Part shown: one piece after another, positions 51,463 to 60,631 of the stretch
Position numbering within the stretch: the first letter of the stretch is position 1
Layout: each line of letters opens with the position of its first letter
From: Streptomyces sp. CB01373
Lineage (GTDB): Bacteria; Actinomycetota; Actinomycetes; Streptomycetales; Streptomycetaceae
Assembly (NCBI RefSeq): GCF_002803075.1
Contig: NZ_NNBK01000015.1
Coordinates: forward strand, 170,714-234,713
Direction: 5' to 3'
DNA: 64,000 nt
Made by a program: the position numbers and the translations under genes
Notes under the pieces: model-generated
Seen by the model: the letters and a program-made list of their open reading frames with translations, nothing else
Databases searched by the model: none
What the model was told of the DNA's origin: nothing

Positions 51463-54400
51463 CGCGCCTCCCCCACCGGTGCGACGGCGGTGTGCGGCTC
51501 GTCCGCCAACTGCTTTTCGTGGTAGGCGAGTTCTGCGGCCAGCAGGTCGGCGACCCGTGCCGTCCCGGCGCCCTCCAGAACTTCCCAGTGGTCGCACTCC
51601 AGCGTCTCGACCCGGAAGTCTCCCGTCGCGCGTCGCCGCCAGAATTCGCGGACCCCGGCGTGGGAGGGCGTGTCGGCGCCGTCCGGCACGGCTTCGGCGA
51701 GGACGAGACGGGCGGGTGAGGCGGCCGGGACGTGGTCCCGGGCGGTGAGCCGGTTGTGGTTGTAGAGCCGGAAGTACCGGTCCACCTGGGCGTCGTCGAT
51801 GCCCGGGTACATTCCGTTGAACCTCACCAGTTTTTCGCGGAACTCGGCCGCGTCGACAGGGGTGATCGCCTCCCGGGCCGAGGCGTCGTCGGTCGCCTGT
51901 GTGTCGAGCAGGACGACGCTGACGTCATCGCGTCCGGCGAGAGTCAGCAGGCGTCCCATCTCGTGGGCGACGAGGCCTCCGTAGGACAGGCCGGTCAGGA
52001 CGAGGGGCCCCTCGCCGAGGAGTTCGAGCATGCGCAGGTACGCCTCGGCCATGGCCTCCACGGTGGGCAGGACGTCCTCTCCGGGGTTCACGCCCGGGGA
52101 CTGGATGCCGTAAAGGCCCGTGTGGCCGGGCAGGAGCGCGGCCAGCGGGAGGTAGCAGAAGGCGGTGCCTCCGGCGGGGTGCACGCAGACCACTCTGGGC
52201 CCCGAGCCCCGGCGGAACTCGATGAGGCTGCCCGGCGCACGGTGGGTGGCGTCCTCCCTCAGCAGCGCGGCGAGCGACTCGATGGTGGGACGCGTCATGA
52301 CCTCGGCGACGGGCAGCGGGCGGCCGAAGGCCTCGGTGACATGGTGGGCCATCTTGATGGCGGACAGGGAGGTGCCGCCGATGTCGAAGAAGTTGTCGCC
52401 GATGCCTATCCCGGGGTGCAGCAGGACCTGCTGCCATATGCGGTACAGGGCGTGTTCGACGTGGTCGCGCGGGGTGCCCGTGTTGACCTGGTCGGTGGCC
52501 CGCTCGTGGGCCTGCCGCAGGAGCGCGGGGCGGTCGAGCTTGCCGCTGGAGTTGAGCGGGAGGCTCTCCAGGTCGACGAAGACGGCGGGGATCATGTAGT
52601 CGGGCAGGCTGTGGGCGAGGGCGACGCGCCAGTCGCCGCGGGGCGGTGCGCTCCCCCGGCCGACGCCCGCGACCAGTCGTGGCTGGCCGGCCGTGTCCCG
52701 GTCGACGAGGACGGCGGCCTCGCGAACGCCCGGCAGGCGCAGCAACGCGGCCTCGATCTCGCCGGGCTCGATCCGGAAGCCCCGGAGTTTGACCTGGTCG
52801 TCGGCGCGGCCCGCGTAGTGGGCCTGGCCGTCTTCTCCCCAGCGGGCGAGGTCTCCGGTGCGGTAGACGCGGGCGCCGGGGACGAACGGGTCGGGCAGGA
52901 AGCGTTCGTCGGTGAGGTCGGGGCGGTTGAGGTAGCCGCGGGCCAGGGACTCCCCGCCGAGGTGGATCTCACCGACGACGCCGGGCGGGACGGGCCGCAT
53001 ACGGGAGTCGAGTACGTAGAAGCGGGTGCCGGGCAGCGGCCGGCCGATCGGGCAGGGGCGCTCCAGCGGGCGTGGCTCGTAGTAGGCGGTGCTGTAGAGC
53101 GTCGCCTCGGTGGGGCCGTAGCCGAAGCAGATCCGCAGGCCGGGCAGGTGCTCGGTCATGCGGTGCAGTGCGGCCTCGGTCAGGGACTCGACGCCGGTGA
53201 GCAGCTTGCGCAGCGGCAGACCGCGCAGGCGCGTGCCGGGGTCCTCGTCGATCCAGCGGACGTAGGCGGGCGGCAGGAACGCCTGGGTCACCCGGTGCTC
53301 TCGCATCCAGTTCAGCAGGGCGTCCGGGTCTCCTCGCACGTCGTCGGGAACGATGTGCACCTCGCCGCCGGTGGTCAGGGGCAGCAGGAGTTCGTGGATG
53401 GAGGCGTCGAAGGCGGTGCTGGACCAGGCCGAGCCGATCTCGCCGGGGGCGGTGCCCATGCGTTCGTGCCAGACCGTGAACAGGTTGAGGACACTGCGGT
53501 GTTCGACGGCGACGCCCTTGGGCCGTCCCGTGGACCCGGAAGTGAAGATCACGTACGCGATCTGGTCCGCGGTGCGGGTGACGCCGAGCGGCGGAAGGTC
53601 GCAGGTGGCCGCCTCGGCCTCCACGGTGCCCAGGTCGAGCCACTCCTCCGGGCGGTGCGCACCAGGATGGTCGCTGAGCACGACGGGGCAGACGGCGTCC
53701 TCGACCATGGCGGCCAGCCGGGCAACGGGCTGCCCGGGGTCGAGCGGGAGGTAGGCGGCGCCCGCCTTCAGGATGCCCAGGATGCCGACGAGCAGGTCGC
53801 GGTTGCGTCGCGCGTGCAGTCCCACGACGTCACCGGGGCGGACGGAGCGGGCGACGAGCGCGTGCGCGAGGCGGTTGGCGCGGCGGTCGAGGGTCGCGTA
53901 GTCCATCGCGCCCTCCGTGTCGACGACGGCGACACGGGTGGGGTGCTCACAGGCCTGGGCCTCGAAGAGGCCGGTGACTCCGGAGGCCGTGCGCAGAGCG
54001 GCTGCCACGGGGTCGGCCGCCGCGGGCTCGCCGTGGTTCCGTGTCGCGTCACCCCGGCGGATCAGATGCCGGTGCTCGCCCGGGTTCATCAGTTCCAGGG
54101 TGTGGATGTCGCGGTCCGGGTGCCGGGTGAGATCGGTGAGCAGGTGGCGCAGGTGTCCGGCCCAGCGCTGCACGGTGCTCGCGTCGAAGAGCGCGGTCGC
54201 GTAGTCGAGGTGCCCGGTGAGGCGGCCTTCGGACTCGGCCGCCGACAGGACGAGGTCGAACTTGGCCGGGGCGTCCTGGATCGGCAGGGGTTCGGTCGTC
54301 ACCCCGGGCAGGCGCAGCAGGTCGTGCCGGTCCGGCACCCAGGCCAGCATGGTCTGGAACAGGGGGGTGTGGGAGGCGCTGCGCGGCGGGTTCACCAGCT

Positions 54401-55514
54401 CGACGATGCGCTCGAAGGGCAGGTCCTGCTGGGCGAGGGCCGCGCGTACGGCGGCGCGGGTGCGGGCCAGGGCCTCGGTCGCGGTGGGGGAACCGGAGAG
54501 GTCGACGCGCAGCGGGAGCGTGTTGACGACGAAGCCGATGAGTCCGGCGGCGCCGGGTGCGCGGCGGCCCGCCACCGGGCTGCCGACAACGATGTCGTCC
54601 TGTCCGGACAGGCGGGACATCAGGATGGCCCAGCCGGTGAGGACGGCGTTGAAGAGACTGGCCTGCTGGGAGTGGGCGAGAGCGCGGAGCGCGGCGGTCA
54701 CGTCGGCGTCGAGAGCGAACTCGACACGTCCGCCGTCATAGCGCTGTTCGGCCGGGCGCGGCCGCCCGGTGGGAAGTTCCAGGACGGCCGGAGCGTCGTC
54801 CAGCGTGCGTCGCCAGAAGTCCTCCTGGGAAGCCAGGGCACCGCCGAGGACCGCCTCGCGCTGCTGTTGCGCGTAGTCCGCGTACTGCACCGTGAGTTCC
54901 GGAAGGTCTGCCTTGCCGCCCGTGAGCGCCGCCGTGTAGTGAGCGGCGACCTCCTCCATCATCACCTTCATCGACGTTCCGTCGAAGATGATGTGGTGGA
55001 ACGTCAGCAGCAGCACGTGCCGTCGGGGGCCCAGGGCGATCAGCCGGCCACGCCCGAGCGGGCCGGCCTCCAGGTCGAACGGCCGCTCCGCCTCGTCCCG
55101 TTGGTACCGGGCCACACGCCCGTCGGGATCCGCGTCGGCACTGAGGTCCTCGAAGACGAGCGTGAACCCCTTACCAGGCGGGTCGATGTGCTGGTTCACG
55201 GTGCCGTCTTCCGCCACCAACCGTGTCCGCAGGCTCTCATGACGGCCGGTCAGAGAGCCGAAGGCACTCAGCAGGGCCTCGCGATCGAGCGGTCCCTCGA
55301 TCCGGAAGGAGGCGAGGGTCTCGTTGTAGGCGGCATTCGCGCCCGGCAGTTGGGCCAGGAACCACAGCCGCTGCTGGGAGAAGGACGCCGGACGGACGCG
55401 GAGAGGGGCGTTGGGGGGAACGGAGCTGGGCGTGTTGTGCACCGGCAAGGCCTGGCTTTCCTGTCGGGGAGGAGGACCGGGGCGGAACGACGGCACATCG
55501 GAGGACGGCACCAC
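51459..55514 (-). CDS. NRPS: C-A-T-TE single-module synthetase
   Basis: The 1351-residue protein has C about 40-480 (HHIIFDG, His174, Asp178), A 515-1000 (YVIFTSGSTGRPKG; YRTGDLARW), T 1015-1090 (Ser1049 in GGTSLS) and TE 1105-1340 (Ser1177 in GLSYGG, His1309). The A-domain pocket reads D-A-H-F-L-G-G-L-Y, which I cannot match to a known amino acid. It starts at GTG 55514 with a weak ribosome binding site; GTG 55496 and a later GTG are possible. It is the first gene of an operon with the hybrid synthase and the dioxygenase. A condensation domain at the start implies an acyl donor delivered in trans. Confidence 0.92.
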   Translation of the reverse strand: MVPSSDVPSFRPGPPPRQESQALPVHNTPSSVPPNAPLRVRPASFSQQRLWFLAQLPGANAAYNETLASFRIEGPLDREALLSAFGSLTGRHESLRTRLVAEDGTVNQHIDPPGKGFTLVFEDLSADADPDGRVARYQRDEAERPFDLEAGPLGRGRLIALGPRRHVLLLTFHHIIFDGTSMKVMMEEVAAHYTAALTGGKADLPELTVQYADYAQQQREAVLGGALASQEDFWRRTLDDAPAVLELPTGRPRPAEQRYDGGRVEFALDADVTAALRALAHSQQASLFNAVLTGWAILMSRLSGQDDIVVGSPVAGRRAPGAAGLIGFVVNTLPLRVDLSGSPTATEALARTRAAVRAALAQQDLPFERIVELVNPPRSASHTPLFQTMLAWVPDRHDLLRLPGVTTEPLPIQDAPAKFDLVLSAAESEGRLTGHLDYATALFDASTVQRWAGHLRHLLTDLTRHPDRDIHTLELMNPGEHRHLIRRGDATRNHGEPAAADPVAAALRTASGVTGLFEAQACEHPTRVAVVDTEGAMDYATLDRRANRLAHALVARSVRPGDVVGLHARRNRDLLVGILGILKAGAAYLPLDPGQPVARLAAMVEDAVCPVVLSDHPGAHRPEEWLDLGTVEAEAATCDLPPLGVTRTADQIAYVIFTSGSTGRPKGVAVEHRSVLNLFTVWHERMGTAPGEIGSAWSSTAFDASIHELLLPLTTGGEVHIVPDDVRGDPDALLNWMREHRVTQAFLPPAYVRWIDEDPGTRLRGLPLRKLLTGVESLTEAALHRMTEHLPGLRICFGYGPTEATLYSTAYYEPRPLERPCPIGRPLPGTRFYVLDSRMRPVPPGVVGEIHLGGESLARGYLNRPDLTDERFLPDPFVPGARVYRTGDLARWGEDGQAHYAGRADDQVKLRGFRIEPGEIEAALLRLPGVREAAVLVDRDTAGQPRLVAGVGRGSAPPRGDWRVALAHSLPDYMIPAVFVDLESLPLNSSGKLDRPALLRQAHERATDQVNTGTPRDHVEHALYRIWQQVLLHPGIGIGDNFFDIGGTSLSAIKMAHHVTEAFGRPLPVAEVMTRPTIESLAALLREDATHRAPGSLIEFRRGSGPRVVCVHPAGGTAFCYLPLAALLPGHTGLYGIQSPGVNPGEDVLPTVEAMAEAYLRMLELLGEGPLVLTGLSYGGLVAHEMGRLLTLAGRDDVSVVLLDTQATDDASAREAITPVDAAEFREKLVRFNGMYPGIDDAQVDRYFRLYNHNRLTARDHVPAASPARLVLAEAVPDGADTPSHAGVREFWRRRATGDFRVETLECDHWEVLEGAGTARVADLLAAELAYHEKQLADEPHTAVAPVGEAR

Positions 55515-55939
55515 ACGGAATTCCGTGAGCGGACAAACGTCAATCCGGGGAAGGTGGGGGGATGCGCCGGAATTCGATCGATTGCTTTACCTGGTTAAAT
55601 TGATGCACTTGTCATACGGAGTCACCCAAAGGGCTGGGATCTTGACATGAACGCGATCATGGTTCCATCCCCCACAGCATGTCAACCCTTGACTTCACTG
55701 AGCGACGTGCCGTAGATACCGCGCACTGAAGAACTGCTTCCGGCCTCCATTCGCCCCGGTTCGAAACTCCAGGGGAATCCCTCGACTTCGCCCTTTCGGG
55801 GATCCGAGCAATGACTTTCGACGTCGGCGGGGGTATAAGCCGGCCGGGTGCACGAGATGCCGCGCCTGTCCCACGTGGCCATCATGTCGTCCAGGGGCCC
55901 GATCCGGCCGTCAGGAGCGTCGGACGCCAGGGAAGGTTG
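55515..55939. promoter_or_regulatory. Divergent promoter region of the NRPS operon
   Basis: This is the most AT-rich interval in the window. TTGACATG (55642-55649) and CATGTCAA (55678-55685) are an 8-bp inverted repeat 28 bases apart; the right arm gives a leftward -35 TTGACA with CATGAT 18 bases further (plus 55656-55661) for the NRPS operon. Rightward, TTGACT (55689-55694), 18 bases and TAGATA (55713-55718) form a second promoter toward the DUF5996 gene. TTTACCTGGTTAAA (55586-55599) is an imperfect palindrome downstream of the NRPS start site. Confidence 0.55.
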
Positions 55940-56905
55940 ATGACCATGGAACTGTTCCCGCCGATCCCGCTCGCCGAGTGGCGCGACACCAAGGAGACGC
56001 TGCATCGCTTCGCACAGATAGCGGGGAAGGTCCGTCTCGCCGCAAGCAGCCGGCGCAACCACTGGTGGAACGTCCCGTTCCACCTCACCGGGCGTGGGAT
56101 CACGACACGTCCGATGGGACAGGTGGACGGCAATCCGATCTTCACGTTGGACTTCGATTTCGTCGCGCATCGGCTGGTCGTCTCGACGCTGGACGGCCGG
56201 GAGATCTCCGTCCCGCTCCTCGGACAGTCCGTGGCGTCCTTCTACGGGGCGGTCATGGACTCGCTGGCCGCGCTGGGCATCCGGATGCGGCTCGACATTC
56301 CCGGGCCCTTCGACCTGCCCGACTCCGGCCGGCCGTTCGCCGAGGACACCGAGCACGCGGCGTACGACCCCGCGCAGGCCAACCGCTACTGGCGGGTCCT
56401 CAGCCAAGTGGCTTCCGTGCTGGAGGAGTTCGCCGCGGGGTACTCGGGGAAGGTGAGCCCGGTGCACCACTTCTGGCACACCTTCGACATCGCGCACACC
56501 CGGTTCTCCGACCGCCGCATCGAGCAGCCCGCGCACCTGGACCCGGTCACCCGGGAGGCGTACTCCCGGGAGGTGATCAGCTTCGGCTTCTGGTTCGGCG
56601 ACGACGCCTTCCCCGCGCCCACGTTCTACTCCTACACCGCTCCCGAGCCGGCGCACCTGGCCGAGGAACCGCTCCGGCCCGCCGCGGCACACTGGGTCGC
56701 CCGCATCGACAGCCATCTGGCCGTACTGCCGTACGACGACGTCCGCACCGAGCCCGACCCTCGCGCCGCCGTGCTCGCCTTCTACGAGAGCGCGTACCAG
56801 GCGGGCGCCCGATGCGCCGGATGGCCGATCGCCCAGCTCGCCTGCCCGGGCGGGGTGACGGACCCGCAACTGCTGGCCCATGGGATCCGGCCGGCGTTCG
56901 GCTGA
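55940..56905 (+). CDS. DUF5996-family protein
   Basis: The 321-residue protein opens LFPPIPLAEWRDTKETLHRF and contains NHWWNVPFHLTGRG, a pattern I associate with Streptomyces DUF5996 proteins. Many His/Trp residues (HHFWHTFDIAHTRF) suggest a metal or ligand site, but no function is known. ATG 55940 and ATG 55946 both fit AAGG upstream. It shares the divergent promoter region with the NRPS operon. Confidence 0.7.
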   Translation: MTMELFPPIPLAEWRDTKETLHRFAQIAGKVRLAASSRRNHWWNVPFHLTGRGITTRPMGQVDGNPIFTLDFDFVAHRLVVSTLDGREISVPLLGQSVASFYGAVMDSLAALGIRMRLDIPGPFDLPDSGRPFAEDTEHAAYDPAQANRYWRVLSQVASVLEEFAAGYSGKVSPVHHFWHTFDIAHTRFSDRRIEQPAHLDPVTREAYSREVISFGFWFGDDAFPAPTFYSYTAPEPAHLAEEPLRPAAAHWVARIDSHLAVLPYDDVRTEPDPRAAVLAFYESAYQAGARCAGWPIAQLACPGGVTDPQLLAHGIRPAFG

Positions 56906-56958
56906 GGCCTGCGGGCCGGCCGACCCGTTCGGCTCCCGGATGCCGGTGCGCGCGACTC

Positions 56959-57402
56959 TCAGATGTCGGTGCGCGCCAGTTCGCCCTTGAGCAGTCCCGT
57001 CGCCTGGCCCACCTCGATGAGGTAGCCGTCCGGGTCACGCATGTAGCAACGCAACTCGGCGCGACGGTCGACGGGCGGGGTGAGGAACTCCGCTCCCTTC
57101 GCGGCCGCCGCCTCGCAGAAGCGGTGGATGTCGGCCACCCTGACATTCAGAAAGCTGGAGGCGGTACGAGGGTCGTCGGGCGTGCGCAGTACGACGTCGG
57201 GCTTGTCGTCGGTGGGGCCGCCGCCGGGGTTCAGGATGATCCAGCCGTTGGCGATCTTGATGATGCAGGGGTTCTCCTCGAGCACGACCGTTCCGCCCAG
57301 CACGTCGGCGTAGAACGCCCGGGAACGCGGTACGTCGGAGACCGTGAAGAAGTGTGTGAGCACCAGGCCCTCGACCGGCGCAGGAAGATCGTCCCGGTTC
57401 AT
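56959..57402 (-). CDS. VOC-superfamily protein (glyoxalase/bleomycin resistance fold)
   Basis: The 147-residue protein has two beta-alpha-beta-beta-beta modules: VLTHFFTVSDVPRSRAFYAD and SFLNVRVADIHRFCEAAAAK, ending CYMRDPDGYLIEVGQ with a metal-ligand Glu. Roles range from antibiotic sequestration to dioxygenases and cannot be told apart here. GGGAG precedes the ATG. Confidence 0.85.
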   Translation of the reverse strand: MNRDDLPAPVEGLVLTHFFTVSDVPRSRAFYADVLGGTVVLEENPCIIKIANGWIILNPGGGPTDDKPDVVLRTPDDPRTASSFLNVRVADIHRFCEAAAAKGAEFLTPPVDRRAELRCYMRDPDGYLIEVGQATGLLKGELARTDI

Positions 57403-57619
57403 ACGCTGCTCCCGCTCGGCGTGTGGTCGGACACGCACCCAGCGTAGGCGCGGCCCGGCCGCACGGCACTCGCACGCCGGCCGGCCCGCCCCCGGGACAG
57501 GCCGGGACAGGCCTCTGGACACGGAACACACACGCCGCGAACGGGCGCACCGATGATTCCGGCACGGAATGCCGGTCGTTACGAGGAGAGAGGTACGAGC
57601 AGAGCAGAAGGAGATCCAC

Positions 57620-58177
57620 ATGCCCGCACAGGGATCCGCACATCAGCCCGCGGCCGAGCTCGACGCCCGCTACAGCTCCGCGCTCAATCCCCGCCCCGGT
57701 GCCGCGGAGGTCACCGCCACCGAGTGGGCCGAGGCCGAGCGGCTGCTGAGGTCCGCGGAGATCTTCTGGGTGTCCACGGTGCGGCCCGACGGGCGGCTGC
57801 ACGTCACGCCCGTGATCGCCGCCTGGCACGACGGAGTGGTGTACTTCGCCACAGGCCCGGGAGAACAGAAGGCGAGGAACCTCTCACATGACGGGCACTG
57901 CGCCCTGACCACCGGGGGCAACTCGCTCACCGAAGGGCTCGACGTCGTGGTCGAGGGCACGGCGCGGCAGGTCGCCGATCCGGCGCTGCTGGAAGAGGTG
58001 ATCGCGGCGTACGAGACGAAGTACGGGCCGCACATCACCTCACCCGAGGGCACCTTCCACGGGATCGGGGACGCGTTCCGCAAGGGGGACGCGGTGGTGT
58101 TCGCGGTGGCCCCGGCCACGGCGTACGGCTTCGGCCGGGACGACGGGGTGTACAGCCATACGCGGTGGATGTTCTGA
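57620..58177 (+). CDS. Pyridoxamine 5'-phosphate oxidase-family protein
   Basis: The 185-residue split-barrel flavoprotein has FWVSTVRPDGRLHVTPV, then VYFATGPGEQKARNLSHDG, the F420/FMN-dependent oxidoreductase pattern. It may use F420, which Streptomyces make. AGAAGGAG lies seven bases before the ATG. It is divergent from the VOC gene and runs toward the amidase gene. Confidence 0.85.
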   Translation: MPAQGSAHQPAAELDARYSSALNPRPGAAEVTATEWAEAERLLRSAEIFWVSTVRPDGRLHVTPVIAAWHDGVVYFATGPGEQKARNLSHDGHCALTTGGNSLTEGLDVVVEGTARQVADPALLEEVIAAYETKYGPHITSPEGTFHGIGDAFRKGDAVVFAVAPATAYGFGRDDGVYSHTRWMF

Positions 58178-58248
58178 GCGACTGGGCGGACGGGGGGCGT
58201 GGTGGTGAGCAGGGTGGGCGCACGCGCTGATGGCGAAGGAGGCCGACG

Positions 58249-59478
58249 GTGATCACCACCGGGGAGTACGCGGAGCTGTCCGCCCTGGACATCGCCCGTC
58301 ACGTGCGGCAGGGCAAGCTGACGGCCGTCGAGGTCGTCGGGGCCGCCCTGGCCCGTGTCGACGAACTCGACGACGGTGTGCGGGCGTTCACCGAGGTCTG
58401 GGCCGAGCAGGCGCTCGCTCACGCCGCCCGCGTCGACGCGCGGGTCGCCCAGGGCGTCGGACTGCCGCTCGCGGGGGTGCCGATCGGCGTCAAGGCGAGC
58501 GAAGGCCCCGGCTCCTACCAGAACACCCGGCTGGTGGCCGCCGGATGCGTGCCAGTCGGCGCGACCTCGGTGCCTCGTACCGGCCCCGGCTGGCAGACGT
58601 ACGGGCACACCGACCGGGGGCCCACCCTCAACCCGCTCGACCCGGCGTGGTCACCCGGCGGCTCCTCGGCGGGTTCGGCGGCCGCGGTCGCCGCCGGTCT
58701 CGTCCCCCTCGCCAGTGGATCCGACGGTGCCGGCTCGGTGCGCATCCCCGCCGCCTGGTGCGGCATCGTCGGCTTCAAGCCCACCAACGGCCGGCTCCCG
58801 GCCCGTGACCGAGCGGGTCTGAACTCGCCCGGCGTCCTGGTGGGCGGCCCGCGGGACGCCCTCGCCTACTTCGACGCGGTGACCGGGTCGGAGGTGCCTG
58901 CCGTCCGGCCCGCGTACCCGCTGAGGGCGATCTGGTCGGCGACTCTGGGATACGCGGACACCGATCCCGAAGTCGCCGCCGTCGCCCGCCGCTCGGCCCG
59001 GCGTCTCGCGGAGGCCGGTCTGATCACCCTGGCCAAGGGCCCCGACCTGACCCTGGTCGACCCCGCCCCCGCCTGGACGGCCCTCCGCGCGGCGGGATTT
59101 TCCCCGGCCACACCCTCCGTGGCCGACGTCAGCAGGGTCATGACGACCAACGAGGAGCGGCTGCGCGACTGCTTCCAGCGAGCCGACCTCCTCCTCACGC
59201 CCACGACGCCCCACCCGCCGCACGGCCACGACGGGCCGGGGCCACGCATGAGCGTCGCCCTGACGTGGGCGTTCAATCTCAGCGGGCATCCGGCGCTCAG
59301 CCTTCCGGCAGGCACCACGGCCGAGGGAGCACCCGTCGGCCTCCATGTCGTGGCCCGCCGCCCCGACGAGCGAACGCTGCTCGCCGTGGCCGACCGCGCC
59401 GCCCGTGAACTGAGTCCGGGTCGTCACGCACCGTGGACTGCCATGGCCTCCGGAGCCCGTCACACCTCGCGCAAGTAA
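58249..59478 (+). CDS. Amidase-signature-family hydrolase
   Basis: The 409-residue amidase has the Ser-cisSer-Lys triad: Lys in GVKASEG (about residue 83), Ser in SPGGSSAGSAAAVAAG and the nucleophile Ser in SDGAGSVRIPAAW. It is slightly shorter than typical amidases, with a compact C-terminal part. Substrates could be aryl or alkyl amides. The start is GTG 58249 with AGGAGG upstream. Confidence 0.9.
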   Translation: MITTGEYAELSALDIARHVRQGKLTAVEVVGAALARVDELDDGVRAFTEVWAEQALAHAARVDARVAQGVGLPLAGVPIGVKASEGPGSYQNTRLVAAGCVPVGATSVPRTGPGWQTYGHTDRGPTLNPLDPAWSPGGSSAGSAAAVAAGLVPLASGSDGAGSVRIPAAWCGIVGFKPTNGRLPARDRAGLNSPGVLVGGPRDALAYFDAVTGSEVPAVRPAYPLRAIWSATLGYADTDPEVAAVARRSARRLAEAGLITLAKGPDLTLVDPAPAWTALRAAGFSPATPSVADVSRVMTTNEERLRDCFQRADLLLTPTTPHPPHGHDGPGPRMSVALTWAFNLSGHPALSLPAGTTAEGAPVGLHVVARRPDERTLLAVADRAARELSPGRHAPWTAMASGARHTSRK

Positions 59479-59505
59479 TGCCCTCCGTGCCGGAGGTTCC
59501 CGGGC

Positions 59506-60444
59506 TCAGCGGCGCAGGGTGGTCTCACGGTGCATGTGGGAGAGTTTCCCGGGGTTGCGTACGGCGTAGAGCCCGGTGATGAGGCCGTTGTCGACGCGCA
59601 GCGTCAGTACGGTGTCGATCTCGCCGCTGATCCGGAGAATCAGCGCCGGACAGGCGTTGACCTGCGCCGGCCGCAGCGACGCCTCGGTGATCCTGCCCAG
59701 TCCGGAGGCCAGCAGGCGGCCCACCTTGTCCGCCCCCACGATGGGCCGCGGCACGGCCTGCTTGACTCCCCCGCCGTCGCCCAGGAGGACGACGTCCGGC
59801 GCGAGGATGTCCAGCAGGCGCTGGAGATCGCCCGTTTCGACCGCCCGTTGGAACGCGTCGAGCGCGTCCCGCGTCTCGGCCGCGGAGACGACCCCGCGCG
59901 GGCGGCGCGCCGCGACGTGCGACCGTGCCCGGTGGGCGATCTGGCGGACCGCGGCGGAGGTCTTGTCGACGGCGTCGGCGATCTCGTCGTACTCGAGGTC
60001 GAACACCTCACGCAGCACGAACACCGCACGCTCGGTCGGCGTGAGTGTCTCCAGCACCAGCAGCATCGCCATCGAGACGCTGTCGGCCAGCTCGACGTCC
60101 TCGGCCACATCGGGGGCGGTCAGCAACGGCTCGGGCAGCCAGGAACCGACGTAGGACTCCCGCCTGCGGCCGAGTGTGCGCAGCCGGCTCAGCGCCTGGC
60201 GCGTGGTGATCCGGACGAGGTACGCGCGCCGGTCGCGCACCGTGCCGAGATCGACACCGGACCACCGCAGCCAGGTCTCCTGAAGGACGTCCTCCGCGTC
60301 GGCGGCGGAGCCGAGCATCTCGTAGGCGACGGTGAACAGCAGGTTGCGGTGGGCGACGAACGCCTCGGTGGCGGGGTCCGTGCGTCCGCCGTCGCTGAGC
60401 CGACCGGCCGTGTCCCCTGTGCACTCACTGCGCTGGCTCTTCAC
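59506..60444 (-). CDS. ECF41-type sigma factor with SnoaL-like C-terminal domain
   Basis: The 312-residue protein has regions 2 and 4 (YEMLGSAADAEDVLQETWLR; LTPTERAVFVLREVFDLEYD) and a NTF2/SnoaL-like extension with the two ECF41 hallmarks: DGGG (LLGDGGGVKQ) and NPxKL (NPGKLSH near the end). The extension acts as a built-in regulator of RNA polymerase binding. It is divergent from a carboxymuconolactone-decarboxylase-like gene, the usual ECF41 partner. GTG 60444 has GGGAG upstream. Confidence 0.93.
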   Translation of the reverse strand: MKSQRSECTGDTAGRLSDGGRTDPATEAFVAHRNLLFTVAYEMLGSAADAEDVLQETWLRWSGVDLGTVRDRRAYLVRITTRQALSRLRTLGRRRESYVGSWLPEPLLTAPDVAEDVELADSVSMAMLLVLETLTPTERAVFVLREVFDLEYDEIADAVDKTSAAVRQIAHRARSHVAARRPRGVVSAAETRDALDAFQRAVETGDLQRLLDILAPDVVLLGDGGGVKQAVPRPIVGADKVGRLLASGLGRITEASLRPAQVNACPALILRISGEIDTVLTLRVDNGLITGLYAVRNPGKLSHMHRETTLRR

Positions 60445-60488
60445 CGGCTGCTCCCGCCTGTCCGTTCTCGACGATGCCACGCACACAG

Positions 60489-60515
60489 GACGCCGGCCGC
60501 GGCCGTCCTGTGACA
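60489..60515 (-). promoter_or_regulatory. ECF41 promoter of the sigma gene
   Basis: Minus strand TGTCACA (plus 60509-60515), 16 bases, CGTC (plus 60489-60492), matching the ECF41 consensus perfectly, 45 bases upstream of the sigma start. Confidence 0.7.
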
Positions 60516-60549
60516 CCCATGAGCGGTGGCGCACGTCACACCGTTGCCC

Positions 60550-60576
60550 CGTCACAGGAAGCGGGCGGCCGGCATC
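60550..60576 (+). promoter_or_regulatory. ECF41-like promoter of the AhpD-like gene
   Basis: CGTCACA (60550-60556), 16 bases, CATC (60573-60576), 55 bases upstream of the partner gene. It differs from the consensus at one base in each box. Confidence 0.6.
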
Positions 60577-60631
60577 TCGTGTTCGTCCAGCGCAACGCGA
60601 CGAATAACGAGCAACAAGTGAGGACGACATC

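Noticed and set aside
45103..51525. Very long open frame on the plus strand opposite the hybrid synthase
   Set aside because: It is a GC-rich shadow of the NRPS-PKS gene: composition is Gly/Arg/Val-rich, no domain is recognisable and it has no promoter or ribosome binding site.
51732..55598. Long plus-strand open frame opposite the C-A-T-TE gene
   Set aside because: Same reason: an antisense shadow without recognisable domains.
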